Shown in pieces: positions 21,801 to 31,816 of a DNA stretch of 64,000 bases; position 1 is the stretch's first letter, and each line of letters starts with the position of its first letter. The position numbers and the translations under genes were made by a program. This DNA comes from Rhynchopus euleeides (lineage: Eukaryota; Euglenozoa; Diplonemea; Diplonemida; Diplonemidae). The notes beneath the pieces were generated by a model. That model was not told the origin of the DNA. It was given only the letters and a program-made list of their open reading frames with translations, and made no database searches. The stretch lies in NCBI GenBank assembly GCA_963210315.1, contig OY723271.1, positions 372,001-436,000 on the forward strand, read 5' to 3'.

Positions 21801-23842
21801 CAGCGAGAGGAGCTGGCCGGGGCGCGCACTGTCGCCGCCGGAAGACATTGTACTCCAATGGTAGTGTAGACGCAGTTGTCCTCAAACCCAGAGGAATGTC
21901 TTGCGGTGCTTGCTTCTCCACGGGAAGGCCTTGACTGTGTGTCAAAACAAAAAAACGGGCATCACACCTACGATGTCTGCTGGGCAGAGAGGACAAGCAA
22001 CGTGCATGATTGGCGGGGGGGGGGCGGCACACCACCTGATGAGCCTGCACCACCCCGGGTTTATTCGAATGGGTTTGCGAGTTTGTGTACCCCTCCCCCC
22101 TCACACCCCCCTCCCGAGCCAAACAACGTATAGTCGGTTAAAATGTGCGGGCACGACTCACCGCCGTGTCACCATGACGGGAGCCGCACCCGCGATTCGG
22201 AACCCCCCCCCCCTCCCCACCCACTCCCGCCTCCACCACCACCGCCAGTCAAATCCTTTGCCGCACGCCTGCGGCAGAAAACAGAACTGGGGGGGGGGGG
22301 AGAAGGGTGGTGGTAGCAACGTATAAAATTACCGCTAAACAACAGGGGGGAGAGTAGGGGTAGTGCACAGCGTATGCGAGTGGGATTCAAAAGATGGGGG
22401 GGGGGTAAAGAGAGAGTGGAATGCAGAAGTGGTTGTTCCACAGGGGGGGGGGGGGGATTGGTTTACTATTTTGTTTTTGAGCAGCTGGGATTATTGTCGG
22501 AACAAGACCCTGTTTTCACCCGCAGGTCGCGGGGGGGGAGGGTGGGGGGTAGGGGATCATTGCTTTTTGTTTGTGTGTGTTGACGACCAACAGCCTGGGC
22601 GTGTCGAGACAAACCAGGCAGCGGCGTGTACAATTTTTTTTGAACGGGATATTTTTTTTTCATTTGGATTTTTGCACTGCGCATCTGTACGGGCTAATTT
22701 TGAGGAGCCCACTACACAGCAACAGCGCCTCGAAATTTTGGATGTGCGTTAGGGTTCGCAAAAGAGATCTCAGCATTGTGGAAAGTCGAGGCCACACTAA
22801 GAAGTGAGGGGCGAGAGGGGCGGGCGGGTGGGTGGTGGGGCTTGTTGGCTTCCTCCTTTGTTTCTTATGGCAAAATGGTTTTCACCCCCTTGGCTTTTTT
22901 TTTCATTCAAACAGAACACGAAACAGACAGATAAAACGTCAATAAACGGACACGGCGATTCCAATAACGTTGCCGGCACATGGGTTTTTTTTGTGGCTTT
23001 TTTAAATATATTTTTTTGGTATCAACGACCTTCAGCCTGGCGTACGATACGCCCCGACTGCGGCGCCGACAATATTATTTTTACTTCGGCCACCTGCTGA
23101 TCTGGAACCAAAATGTACTCTTTGGAAACATGAGACCAAGCATGCCATCCCCAGACCAGGGGCGTGTGACCCATTTCTGTTGTTGTTCTTTGCGCAGTTT
23201 CAATCTCGCGGAAAAGTGTCAGGCTTTGTTCGCGCCGATGCGCCACTTGCACTCACACCACCAGTTGAAGCTGCGGGGCGTATCAATCTTCGGGCAACAC
23301 GCAGCGCAGCGGCACCCCACCCCACCTCTTCATAATGGCACAGTTCCTATGGATTCCATAAGACCCCCCCCCCTCTGACCCCCGACCCTACGCCTTACGT
23401 CATTACGTTTACACAGACGGGCACATCACTGAGGTGGGATGGGGAGGAAATACAACTACTGAGGTGGATGGAGAGAAGGGGCCTTCGCTAAGCGGTGCAG
23501 AAAATCCAAAAGAACAAAGGGGGGTGGGGTGGGGGTGTTTTGTCACACATACACACACAGTGTGTCAGTCACCTCTTTTACTTCTTCTCCATTCTCCCTT
23601 CTTCTTCTTCTTCTTCTTCTTCTCCTCCTCCTCCTCGCCCAGCTTTTAAAAAAATAACGGCAAAAGAAGAAGAAATAAAACAGCAAAATCAGCAACCACG
23701 CCAGGGGGTTCTTTACCCCACCCCCACCCCCGCCCCCACCCCACCCCACCCCACCCCTCGCTCGGGGAAGGGCTTTACTGAATTAGCGAAAAGGAAAAAA
23801 ATCCTAAACAGACCCCTCCCTCCCCCCCTCCCCCCCCATCCC
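18854..23842. other. 5-kb gene-poor, G-run-rich DNA
   Basis: I see no gene. A plus-strand open frame of 366 codons (18723-19823) is built of unrelated segments and crosses the edge of the element at its left. The region has many plus-strand G runs (for example near 19137, 20060, 20203, 21040, 22287, 22441), a TTC microsatellite near 23599, and scattered T runs. Part of it may be 3' sequence of the gene at 23843-25177, which reads towards it. Confidence 0.5.
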
Positions 23843-24246
23843 CTAGTACACGGTCGTCGGCGGAGGAGTTCCAGACGACCTGTGCTGCGGCTTTCCCCCG
23901 GAGCGGGCTGTGGAGACGGGCAGCCCCACCACGGTCCCCTGGCAGGTCGGGGGCCGGATCGGGATCCCGGCCGCCGCAGCGGCGGCACGCGGCGAGCAGT
24001 GGGGCATATCCCCTGCCACCGCAATCCCGGGGGGGAACGCGTCAAACCCGACGTCGAACTGCGGCTCGTCGAAACGGCCAGCCTGCTGCAGCGGCCTCCC
24101 CACCACAGCACCCTTCATCGCACGCCGGGAGGGCATGCCGTGCGCCCCTCCAAAATGCGCGTGGTGGTGGTGCTGCTGCTGCATCTGATGCAACTGGTGC
24201 AACTGATGCATCTGCTGCATGTGATGCATGTGGTGGTGGTGGTGGT

Positions 24247-24277
<31 letters not shown>

Positions 24278-25177
24278 CATCGGGCCCCCCCCGATCGGCT
24301 TCCCCTCGAACACCCCGCCGCCGCCGCCACCGCCCCCCCCGCCGTGGTGGAACCTGCCACCACCGCCACCGCCACCCCCTCCGCCTCCATAACCGAGCGG
24401 CACCCCCAAAGGGGCATGGCCTCCGCCGCCGCCGCCGCCACCACCACCACCCACCTTCCCCGGAACCCCAGCGAGCTGCTCCAACAGCGCTGCGATGTCT
24501 GCCTGCATGTCTGAGCTGTGCTCATCGAGGAGGGGGATTTCCTCCATCACCTCACCTGAATCCACCTGGGGCCGGGCACGGCGGCGCAGCTCCTCGAGAA
24601 GAGTATCCGGCGAACCCGGCGGTGCGTCCGCAGCGCGCGGCGATTCATCCGCGCTTGTGTCAACCGGAGTTGCCCCGGGGATAAACGCCTTGGCGTTGGG
24701 GTTCAGCCCCACGGCTGTCGTCTTTGGAGGCGGGGCGGGGACCCCCTGCGGCTGGGCCTCATCAGGAATCGCTGGCGGGGGCGACGGCTGCCTGGCACAG
24801 ATCTCCGGCGTGGTGATGACCGACTCCGCCGGGGTCGACGAGGCGGGCTGGCTCCCCGAAGACTCAGCCGACTCGCTGATGGGGCGACCCCTCCCTACGC
24901 AGAACCCCTTCGCCCCAGCCTCGTGCGGTGTGAGGGTCAGGACAACCGGCAGGTCACGCCCTCTCCCCGCCCCGATGATCCGCCGCGACTCCGGCGTGAG
25001 CCTGCCAGGCGTCAGCCTCCCAGGGGAGCTCAGGCGGTACGGCGAAGGCTGGGTCGCGATGGCGACATCCTTCGCGGTGCTGAGGATCCTCTCGTGGATC
25101 TCCTCTCGAAATCGTTTGCACTTCTCCTCCAGAACCTTCAGCTGCTCGTAGGTATACTTGATGGTGGTGCGGGTCAT
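23843..25177 (-). CDS. PAM2-motif protein with eIF4E-binding-like N-terminus
   Basis: The protein has 444 residues and is low-complexity outside short motifs. Near the N-terminus Tyr8-x4-Leu13 (YTYEQLKVL) resembles the YxxxxL-hydrophobic motif that docks on eIF4E, although Lys occupies the last position; a helical stretch follows to about residue 35. At 158-167 LNPNAKAFIP fits the PAM2 consensus, which binds the MLLE domain of poly(A)-binding protein. Thus it probably links the cap and tail factors, as 4E-T-like repressors do, in cytoplasmic mRNA control. The C-terminal half has Gly runs, a run of 15 His, and Gln/Met-rich sequence, typical of granule-forming proteins. The start at 25177 is preferred because the open frame upstream is Pro/His-rich with no motif. 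No intron is seen. It is the last gene of the cluster in transcription order. Confidence 0.6.
24677..24706 (-). other. PAM2 motif (PABP MLLE-binding)
   Basis: Encodes LNPNAKAFIP with the invariant Leu, Ala, Phe and Pro of the PAM2 consensus. Confidence 0.75.
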
Positions 25178-26069
25178 TGTTGCGGGGATGGGGGGGTGGG
25201 TGGGGATGGGAACAAGGATGGGGAGAGAAGTGTTGGTTTTTTTGAGAAAACAAAAGGCGGAGGGGGGAGGGGGAGGAGACCCGAAACTAGAGGGGGGGGA
25301 CGATTTGCTTCCGCGGGTAAAACCACGCGGGTGTGGGGGGGGGAGGGGTGGGAGGAAGGTTTTGTGGGTAGAGAGAGAGGGAGACAAAGCACAGCCCGGC
25401 GGGGTGTGTTGTGCTGTGTTGTGTTGTGTATGCGAGGGCACTGACGTGGGCCTGTTTGGGAGTGGGGGGTGGTGTGTGTTTTTGTTGCGCTCCGGTGTAT
25501 TGTGCTTTTTTTTTGTTTTGTTGTCGATGGTGGTCATTTTGTTTTGCAATCTGCCGCCCCTTGAGGGCAGGCAACACACGGTGAGGATGAAGTCCTCTGT
25601 AGGGCACTTATGCTGTAGATGATAACACTCGGGCCGCGTCAGGCCTGGGGCGACCACGGCGGGGCACCATGTCACGCACTCACTCGGCCCATCCCTTAGT
25701 GTGCACTGTTCTGTTTTGTCCGGGTCAAGCTCTGTCCGTCAACAAATGTGGATGACCTGCGGTGAAAGGCGCAAGATAATTCTTTCTCAAAGGAAAAGTA
25801 AACATACTTACTCGAAGAGGAGTACTGGGGTAGGGGGATGAGGATACTTCAGCTCAGTTGGAGGATAGGTCAGAACCAATTTCGTTGCCTTCCGTACGGA
25901 CCCCTCCCCTGTGTTGCAACTCGTCAGCGTACTCACAGGATCTCTGCCCTAAAACAAGCCGCCTCTGGGCGAGGGTGGGCGACGGTGACCGACGGTGGGC
26001 GGGCGGGTGGTGGGCCAACCTGGGGCCCCGCGGTAGGTTCGCCGCTCGCTCGTCATTTTCCCCTTCCAT
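25178..26069. other. Region upstream of the PAM2 gene, no other gene seen
   Basis: The first 450 bases are purine-rich on the plus strand, so pyrimidine-rich on the coding strand, as expected for a trans-splicing leader region. The rest shows no recognisable gene. Confidence 0.45.
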
Positions 26070-26184
26070 GGGGTCTTCGCTGGTCGACAAACTTCGACAA
26101 ACTTCGACAAACTTCGTCAGTTTTCAGCCAATTCAACAGGAAATGCACCAAAATGCACTGACGATCACCCGTAGCGAAGACCCC
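26070..26184 (+). mobile_element. MITE with GGGGTCTTCGCT ends, copy 1
   Basis: It is 115 bp long with perfect 12-bp terminal inverted repeats (GGGGTCTTCGCT and AGCGAAGACCCC). The internal GGAAATGCACCAAAATGCAC is shared with the other copies. It is flanked by a direct CCAT, a likely target duplication. An inner CGACAAACTT word is repeated three times here. Confidence 0.85.
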
Positions 26185-26499
26185 CCATTGCACTTTTCGG
26201 AATCCGTGCGGATCGCAGTGGGGCCATTGTGGTGGTGCCAAACTTCATCCATGAAGTACGGGTCTGGTTCAGGCACAAATCGGGCTCAAATATGCAAAAT
26301 AGGCCCACCCCGGAAAAATTTTTGAAAAGGGTCCCCCTATAGACGGTCCACCAGAAAACCGCCAAAAAAGTTTTGACAAGACACAAAAAAACCGGTGCCA
26401 CCTACCGGTTATACCGGTCCGCCTGTCCGCCGTGTCCCATGTCCGGTTACCGGTAAAAAACCGGTATTGTGACAAAGGCCCAGCGGTAAACTAGCGGTA

Positions 26500-26862
26500 A
26501 AAACGGCCCAAAAGTGCGACACCAACTCTCCGCAGGCCCGCACTACAGACACCACAGCTCACCCGCCGAGGGGCTGTCATCATGCGCCTACTCCGAACGC
26601 GCCGCCACCCGCTACTGCACGACCACAAGACGAACGGCTGGAAGGCGGCATGCCGGATGGCGGGCTGCGGGGTTAAAAATACGACACAGCAGCACCTACT
26701 GAGGACATGCCCACGCATGCAAGCACTGCGCCGAAAGCATATCGGTGACACCTCCCTCCGCACACTGCTCTTCACCGAGCCACTGGTAACCCTGCGCTTC
26801 CTGATGGACGCAGGCCTCCTAGAGGAATCTGCTGACGAGCTACTCCGGGGGGTAGGGTGAAC
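26500..26862 (+). mobile_element. 3' fragment of a LINE (non-LTR retrotransposon)
   Basis: The frame at 26582-26860 encodes CGVKNTTQQHLLRTCP followed by ALRRKHIGDTSLRTLLF and LRFLMDAGLLEE. This is the Cys-His cluster and the short helical tail that end many LINE polymerases, where the usual form is CxxC...H...CP. Nothing upstream of about 26500 looks like the polymerase core, so the copy is 5'-truncated, as is common for LINEs. It ends with a stop and then unrelated sequence. The clade cannot be told from this tail. Confidence 0.45.
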
Positions 26863-27477
26863 ACGGGACAGGGGTCGGGCCTCGTAATCAAGGAAAAAAA
26901 AGACAGTCACGAAAAGAAACTAAAACGAAGTGAATCATGCGACGACGAGAGACACCGGTGCCGCAGAGTCACCCTGATGGGTGCCGCGGACAGCCGGGCA
27001 AACAAAACATCAACGGAGCGTGACCGCAGAGTCAGGCCGCAAGCAATATTTTGGCGATATGGGGAGGTGTCTCCGTGCCCAGGTACGGCAACCCACCCGC
27101 GTACCCACGCGGGAACAAACGGCACCAAACAGGGCACTATCCCTGGCCTGCATCCGACACGAGACGAACACGAGTGAGCCAACACTACGAACGTAGTGCA
27201 CGAGTGGGGAAGCGGGTACCGAGTTAAAAAAAACGGTAAATTCGGTATTTTGGGGTGACCTCCCCAGGAAGATATCTTCCTGGGATTTTCCAGCTTTTTT
27301 ATTTTTTTTGAAGATTTTTCACCCCAAACAGGCACGTAGCTTGAAATTGGATTTTCAGATTTCTGCTGGTTCTGCTGGTCTGGGGTATTTTCCGGCGCTC
27401 CCCCCAAAATCCCGTCCTGACCGAACACCGGGTTCTCCGGGGCGCGTCCGGAGGCAGGAGTAGACAGCGCCACCGTG

Positions 27478-27583
27478 GGTCTTCGCTACGGTGCCGAAAC
27501 GATGTGTTGGTGCATTTCCTATGTGTATGCATCGGGAGAAATCGCCGAACTTTGACGAAAACTTGCCGGTAGCGAAGAACCCC
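27478..27583 (-). mobile_element. MITE with GGGGTCTTCGCT ends, copy 2 (diverged)
   Basis: It has GGGTCTTCGCT and AGCGAAGAACCCC ends. The internal GGTGCATTTCCT is the reverse complement of the family core, so this copy is inverted and older. Confidence 0.7.
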
Positions 27584-27611
27584 ACAGTCGCATAGTGACA
27601 AGCACAGGCCA

Positions 27612-27675
27612 CAGGGGGGTCTGGGGGGCGGAGCCCCCCAGCCGCCGGAGGCCACGGTAGTGAACATCTGTTCCT
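27612..27675 (-). repeat. 55-bp GC hairpin repeat, copy 6
   Basis: Full reversed copy. Similarity to copy 2 continues to about 27745 through TTCCGGGCTGAA and TCCGACATCAGGTCGGAACC. Confidence 0.88.
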
Positions 27676-28294
27676 TCCGGGCTGAACACGGTGTGGATCT
27701 CTCCGACATCAGGTCGGAACCCAGTCCTGCGCGGGAAGCAGTCATCGGGAGCCGAAATCCTCGTGGTTCGGGCCTGCTGCAGGGTGCATCTTCGGCCTGG
27801 TGTGAGGGAAAACCCCCCCACCAAAAAAAATTCTGGGGTTTCCCGGATTTATACTTTTTTTTTTCCCCAGACAGGGCGTTCGCTCGGGGAGAAATAGGGG
27901 CCTATTTCGTTAAAAAAAAGATTCTGGGAAAACCCTTCTCCCACCTCTCTCCCCGGCATTTCTCCCAAGGGGGAGAAATTAAATAAAAAAAGTTTCTCGG
28001 AAGTTTTTGCCTCGGGTGGGAAGGGGTTCTGAAGGAGAAGGGCAGCACCCTCTCGTACAACTTGATACCACCACACCTCGCACGGAGTGGAAATGACCCA
28101 AAGAAGCGAGACCTGAACCTGCTGGGGACCGTCGGAGCCGGCGTCAGCATGGTCAAGGCCAGAGGAGGCCAAAGCCAAGAGCATAGTGGCCTGCCACAGG
28201 CGCCAGGCCGATGTACCTCTTGAGCATGCTGCCTCAAGGTGCACGTTGTCTGCATGTGGTGTTCCACTATGAAGCGGACTCGGGGACGAGGCTG

Positions 28295-28358
28295 CCAAAT
28301 GTTCACTACCGTGGCCTCCGGCGGCTGGGGGGCTCCGCCCCCCAGACCCCCTGTGACC
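28295..28358 (+). repeat. 55-bp GC hairpin repeat, copy 7
   Basis: Full forward copy with a perfect hairpin. Confidence 0.88.
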
Positions 28359-28633
28359 TGTGAAGTCTGCCCAACAGGAACTAACGAGCGCATGTGACCG
28401 TGCCCTTCCTTCTCGAGAACGGGTACCGTCGACGGTCCTGTTTTGGGTTCAAGTCAGGCTCATACACATGTTCACATCAGTTTTGTCAAAGGCCAACTCC
28501 CGAAGTACTCACTGATTGCCGCAAAACCTCCGTTTTGCAACCGCGAACAGCGAGATGGGCCCATTGCGCTAAACATATACAGTGCCCTGGTCTGGACCCG
28601 AGGCAATTTGTTCGAGGGGCAGATGTTGCATGA

Positions 28634-28663
28634 TTTCGCGCGCGCGAAGCGCGCGCGAAAAAA
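28634..28663. repeat. GC-only hairpin (CGCGCG family), copy 3
   Basis: TTCGCGCGCGC-GAA-GCGCGCGCGAA followed by an A run. Confidence 0.7.
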
Positions 28664-28828
28664 ATATTGAGGAGGCAATTTTACCCCTTTCTCCCACAGT
28701 CTGCGAGGAAGGTGGGAGATAGCGAACACCCTGCCCCCAGACCAGCAACATAGGCAACTGCTGGTCTCGAGACCAGCTGGACCCCCCAAGCTACATGCCT
28801 GACCCCAAATCTTCCAAGCGAAAACACT

Positions 28829-28895
28829 GTCAGAAAACCGGAAACCGGGAAACCCTGGTTTTGAAAACCGGAAAACCAGACCTATCTTATCCCCT
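28829..28895 (+). repeat. Dispersed 65-bp repeat, copy 2
   Basis: Nearly identical to 2152-2216. Confidence 0.75.
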
Positions 28896-28952
28896 GCATC
28901 GAGCCATACCATCCAGCTCTGCTTGTGGCAGGGGCGCTGCTCCCGGAGGGAT

Positions 28953-31816
28953 TCATTCTAAATATTCTATATCCCCATGCCATTCTACCTCCTCGTATGG
29001 CTCGTACTGCCCTTGAGCAGAAATTATCTCAGGATCCTTCTGCAAGCTGTCATGTGCGTAATGTATATTGTAAGCATTGTAACTAACTGCAGCAAGAACG
29101 ACCTCGCGATCTCTCTTCAGGCGGTCGTGTGCGTACTCGAGTGCCAACCCACCTCGTTGAACTGCAGCAAGAACGATCTCGCGATCTCCCTTCAGGCTGT
29201 CGTGTGCGTACTCGAGGCAACGGCTCTTTTGTTGAACTGCAGCAAGAACGATCTCGCGGTCTCCCTTCAGGCTGTCGTGTGCGTACTTGAGTGTCCACCC
29301 ATCTTGTTGAACTGCAGCAAGAACGATCTCGCGATCTCCCTTCAGGCTGTCGTGTGCGAGAGGGAGGCAACCGCCCTTTTGTAGAACTGCAGCAAGAACG
29401 ACCTCGCGGTCTCCTTTCAGACTGTCGTGTGCGTACTCGAGTGCCCACCCATCTCGCTCAACTGCAGTAAAGACGTATTGATATTGATTTTGTTTAAAGA
29501 CTGACTCATCCAGAGAATCCAGGGAGCCCAGCGCAATTGCCAGACCCCCCAGACGGCCAGAAGACGCCGGTCTTCGCCGGGGCGGACCCAGCTAAAAGCT
29601 AACAGCAAGAACAGCAATAAAAAGGGAGAGCGTGCTCCTATCTCTGTGGGCTGGCGGGAAAAGGCTAAAAGGTAGAAAGGAAGGAAGCAATGTGCAACAA
29701 AATACGATTAATGCACTCGTTTGTTAACACCGCGCCGGTCGCATAATGCTGCGGTCGGATGAACGATTGACTGATCAACTCCAACCCAGTGGGCGTAAAA
29801 AGGAGAAGACGGGAACAACGGCTGGTCTAAACAGGACGAACGGACACTCACCACCACAGGGTATTCCAGAGGCGTTCCTGGCCGCGGCTCGACTCGTCGA
29901 ACAACAGGTGACGGGCAAAAGATCGTGGTGAAAAAGAACTAAAAGTAGGAAGGCGAAGGAAGGCAAAGCCGGGGGATCCACGTGTGCGTGTGCGTTGAAC
30001 TTGTCCCACGTGCGCGTGTGCGGTAAACTTGTCCCACGCGCCCCGGTGAAAAACACGTAACACGGTTGCCGCCCACAGTTTCTTCTGGCCACGCGGCGCG
30101 CTTCATGAGCGCCGCGTGCAGCCTGACTGGTCTTAGCGGCCTAAGCGAAACACCGGGTCTCCAGAGGGATACATCCAGCCTACACGCAATGCGCTACCTT
30201 AAGCCAAAGCGTGCAGCGTAGCTTACCTCAACGGTCTGTTCGCAAAGGCCCCCAGGGTTCACCACGTGGAGGTGCCAGCCGTAGTCGCCAGGTCCGCTCC
30301 CCTGACGACCCATCACCCCTCAACTGCAGTAAAGACGATCTCGAGATCTCCCTTCAGGCTGTCGTGTGCGTACTCGAGTGCGCCCCCATGTTGCTGAACT
30401 GCAGTAAGCACGTATTGATTTTGTTTAAAGACTGACTCATCCAGAGGATCCAGGGAGCCCAGCGCAATTGCCAGACCCCCCAGACGGCCAGAAGACGCCG
30501 GTCTTCGCCGGGGCGGACCCAGCTAAAAGCTAACAGCAAGAACAGCAATAAAAAGGGAGAGCGTGCTCCTATCTCTGTGGGCTGGCGGGAAAAGGCTAAA
30601 AGGTAGAAAGGAAGGAAGCAATGTGCAACAAAATACGATTAATGCACTCGTTTGTTAACACCGCGCCGGTCGCATAATGCTGCGGTCGGATGAACGATTG
30701 ACTGATCAACTCCAACCCAGTGGGCGTAAAAAGGAGAAGACGGGAACAACGGCTGGTCTAAACAGGACGAACGGACACTCACCACCACAGGGTATTCCAG
30801 AGGCGTTCCTGGTCGCGGCTCGACTGGTCGAACAACAGGTGACGGGCAAAAGATCGTGGTGAAAAAGAACTAAAAGTAGGAAGGCGAAGGAAGGCAAAGC
30901 CGGGGGATCCACGTGTGCGTTGAACTTGTCCCACGTGCGCGTGTGCGGTAAACTTGTCCCACGCGCCCCGGTGAAAAACACGCAACACGGTTGCCGCCCA
31001 CAGTTTCTTCTGGCCACGCGGCGCGCTTCATGAGCGCCGCGTGCAGCCTGACTGGTCTTAGCGGCCTAAGCGAAACACCGGGTCTCCAGAGGGATACATC
31101 CAGCCTACACGCAATGCGCTACCTTAAGCCAAAGCGTGCAGCGTAGCTTACCTCAACGGTCTGTTCGCAAAGGCCCCCAGGGTTCACCACGTGGAGGTGC
31201 CAGCCGTAGTCGCCAGGTCCGCTCCCCTGACAACCCATCACCCCTGAACTGCAGTAAGCACGACCTCGCGATCACCCTTCAGGCTGTCGTGTGCGTACAT
31301 GAGTGAATACCCACGTTGCCGAACTGCAGCAAGAACGATCTCACGATCACCCTTCAGGTTGTCGTGTGCGTATTCGAGTGAGTTCCCATCGTGCTGAACT
31401 GCGGCAAGAACAAGTTCACGATCACCCTTCACGGTGTTGTGTGCGCCTTTGAACCACTGTACCGCGTTCCCCCTGTGCTGAACTGCTTGAATGATCTTGT
31501 CACATGTCGTCACCCACAGCGGGACCTCCCACAGCTTCTTCTCCCCCCAGTAAACTGCATCGAGGTGCCGGTCGGGACAGAGGGTGACGTGTACCACACA
31601 CCCGGCTTCGACACCTGCATGGCTGCACAGAGGCTCGTCGTCACACACCGCTTTGCCCCCCACCGACAGATGCACGTCCTCTTCCTCCACACCATCAGGG
31701 TAGCGGAACGCCTCGCGTGCTTCGAGCTTCAGCCTGTCGGGCTTCTCGTCCATCCCGATGTCGACAGCGTGCGTCACGCCTGTCGCCGCATCCGTCAGGA
31801 ACACCTCCATGACCAT
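28953..31816 (-). CDS. Ubiquitin-like plus DUF4116-repeat protein, interrupted by two insertions
   Basis: With the two insertions (29476-30318 and 30413-31243) and one copy of each flanking 19-bp repeat left out, the minus-strand frame is continuous for 383 residues. Residues of about 3-80 look like a ubiquitin fold (MEVFLTDAATG...EDVHLSVGGK...VTL). They are followed by about ten 25-residue DUF4116 repeats (consensus HDSLKGDREIVLAAVQQ.G..LEYA) coded by exact 75-bp units, and a short tail ending YLE. The paralogue at 32822-34720 has the same layout. The function of DUF4116 is unknown; solenoid-like binding is a guess. The Met at 31816 or 31810 may start it; the paralogue favours 31810. A TTTTCACAG acceptor-like site lies just upstream. 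Unless the insertions are spliced out, an in-frame TGA directly inside the first truncates the protein at about 192 residues. Confidence 0.75.
29476..30318 (-). mobile_element. Insertion A in the DUF4116 gene (SINE-like, 843 bp)
   Basis: It is flanked by the direct repeat CTCAACTGCAGTAAAGACG (29457-29475 and 30319-30337), a 19-bp target duplication of host coding sequence. Read on the minus strand it ends in a short ATCAAT-unit tail, two units long here. About 98% of it matches insertion B by eye; the clear indels are 6 bp in the middle and 6 bp in the tail. A tail of short repeats plus long variable target duplications points to LINE-machinery retroposition. No reverse transcriptase is encoded, so it is non-autonomous. 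A minus-strand frame of about 105 codons is kept open in both copies but matches nothing I know. Confidence 0.75.
30413..31243 (-). mobile_element. Insertion B in the DUF4116 gene (SINE-like, 831 bp)
   Basis: Same element, orientation and register as insertion A, exactly one 75-bp host repeat away. Its flanking direct repeat is CTGAACTGCAGTAAGCACG (30394-30412 and 31244-31262), which differs from that of copy A at several positions. The minus-strand tail has one ATCAAT unit instead of two. The 5' part has a CACC-TCCACGT-GGTG hairpin like the P3/L3 part of HDV-type ribozymes that open several retroposon families. Confidence 0.75.

Larger units (their letters stand above)
26863..28952. other. 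Repeat-rich interval without a recognised gene
   Basis: It holds one MITE copy, two 55-bp hairpin repeats, one GC hairpin and a copy of the 65-bp repeat (28829-28895). No open frame has a recognisable domain. Confidence 0.5.

Noticed and set aside
25178-25675. In-frame upstream extension of the PAM2 gene
   Set aside because: The 166 extra codons are Pro/His-rich and follow plus-strand G runs; the eIF4E-like motif fits a start at 25177.
25850-25880. TTCAGCTCAGTTGGAGGAT resembling a tRNA A box and D arm
   Set aside because: No matching acceptor stem, anticodon arm or B box in the following 70 bases.
29775-30092. 105-codon frame inside insertion A (and its twin in B) as a gene
   Set aside because: It stays open in both copies, but the copies are too similar for this to mean selection, and no family is recognisable.
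28953-31262. A simple tandem duplication of a 930-bp unit as the explanation of the twin inserts
   Set aside because: Each insert has identical flanking 19-bp repeats that differ between the two inserts, which a plain duplication would not give.
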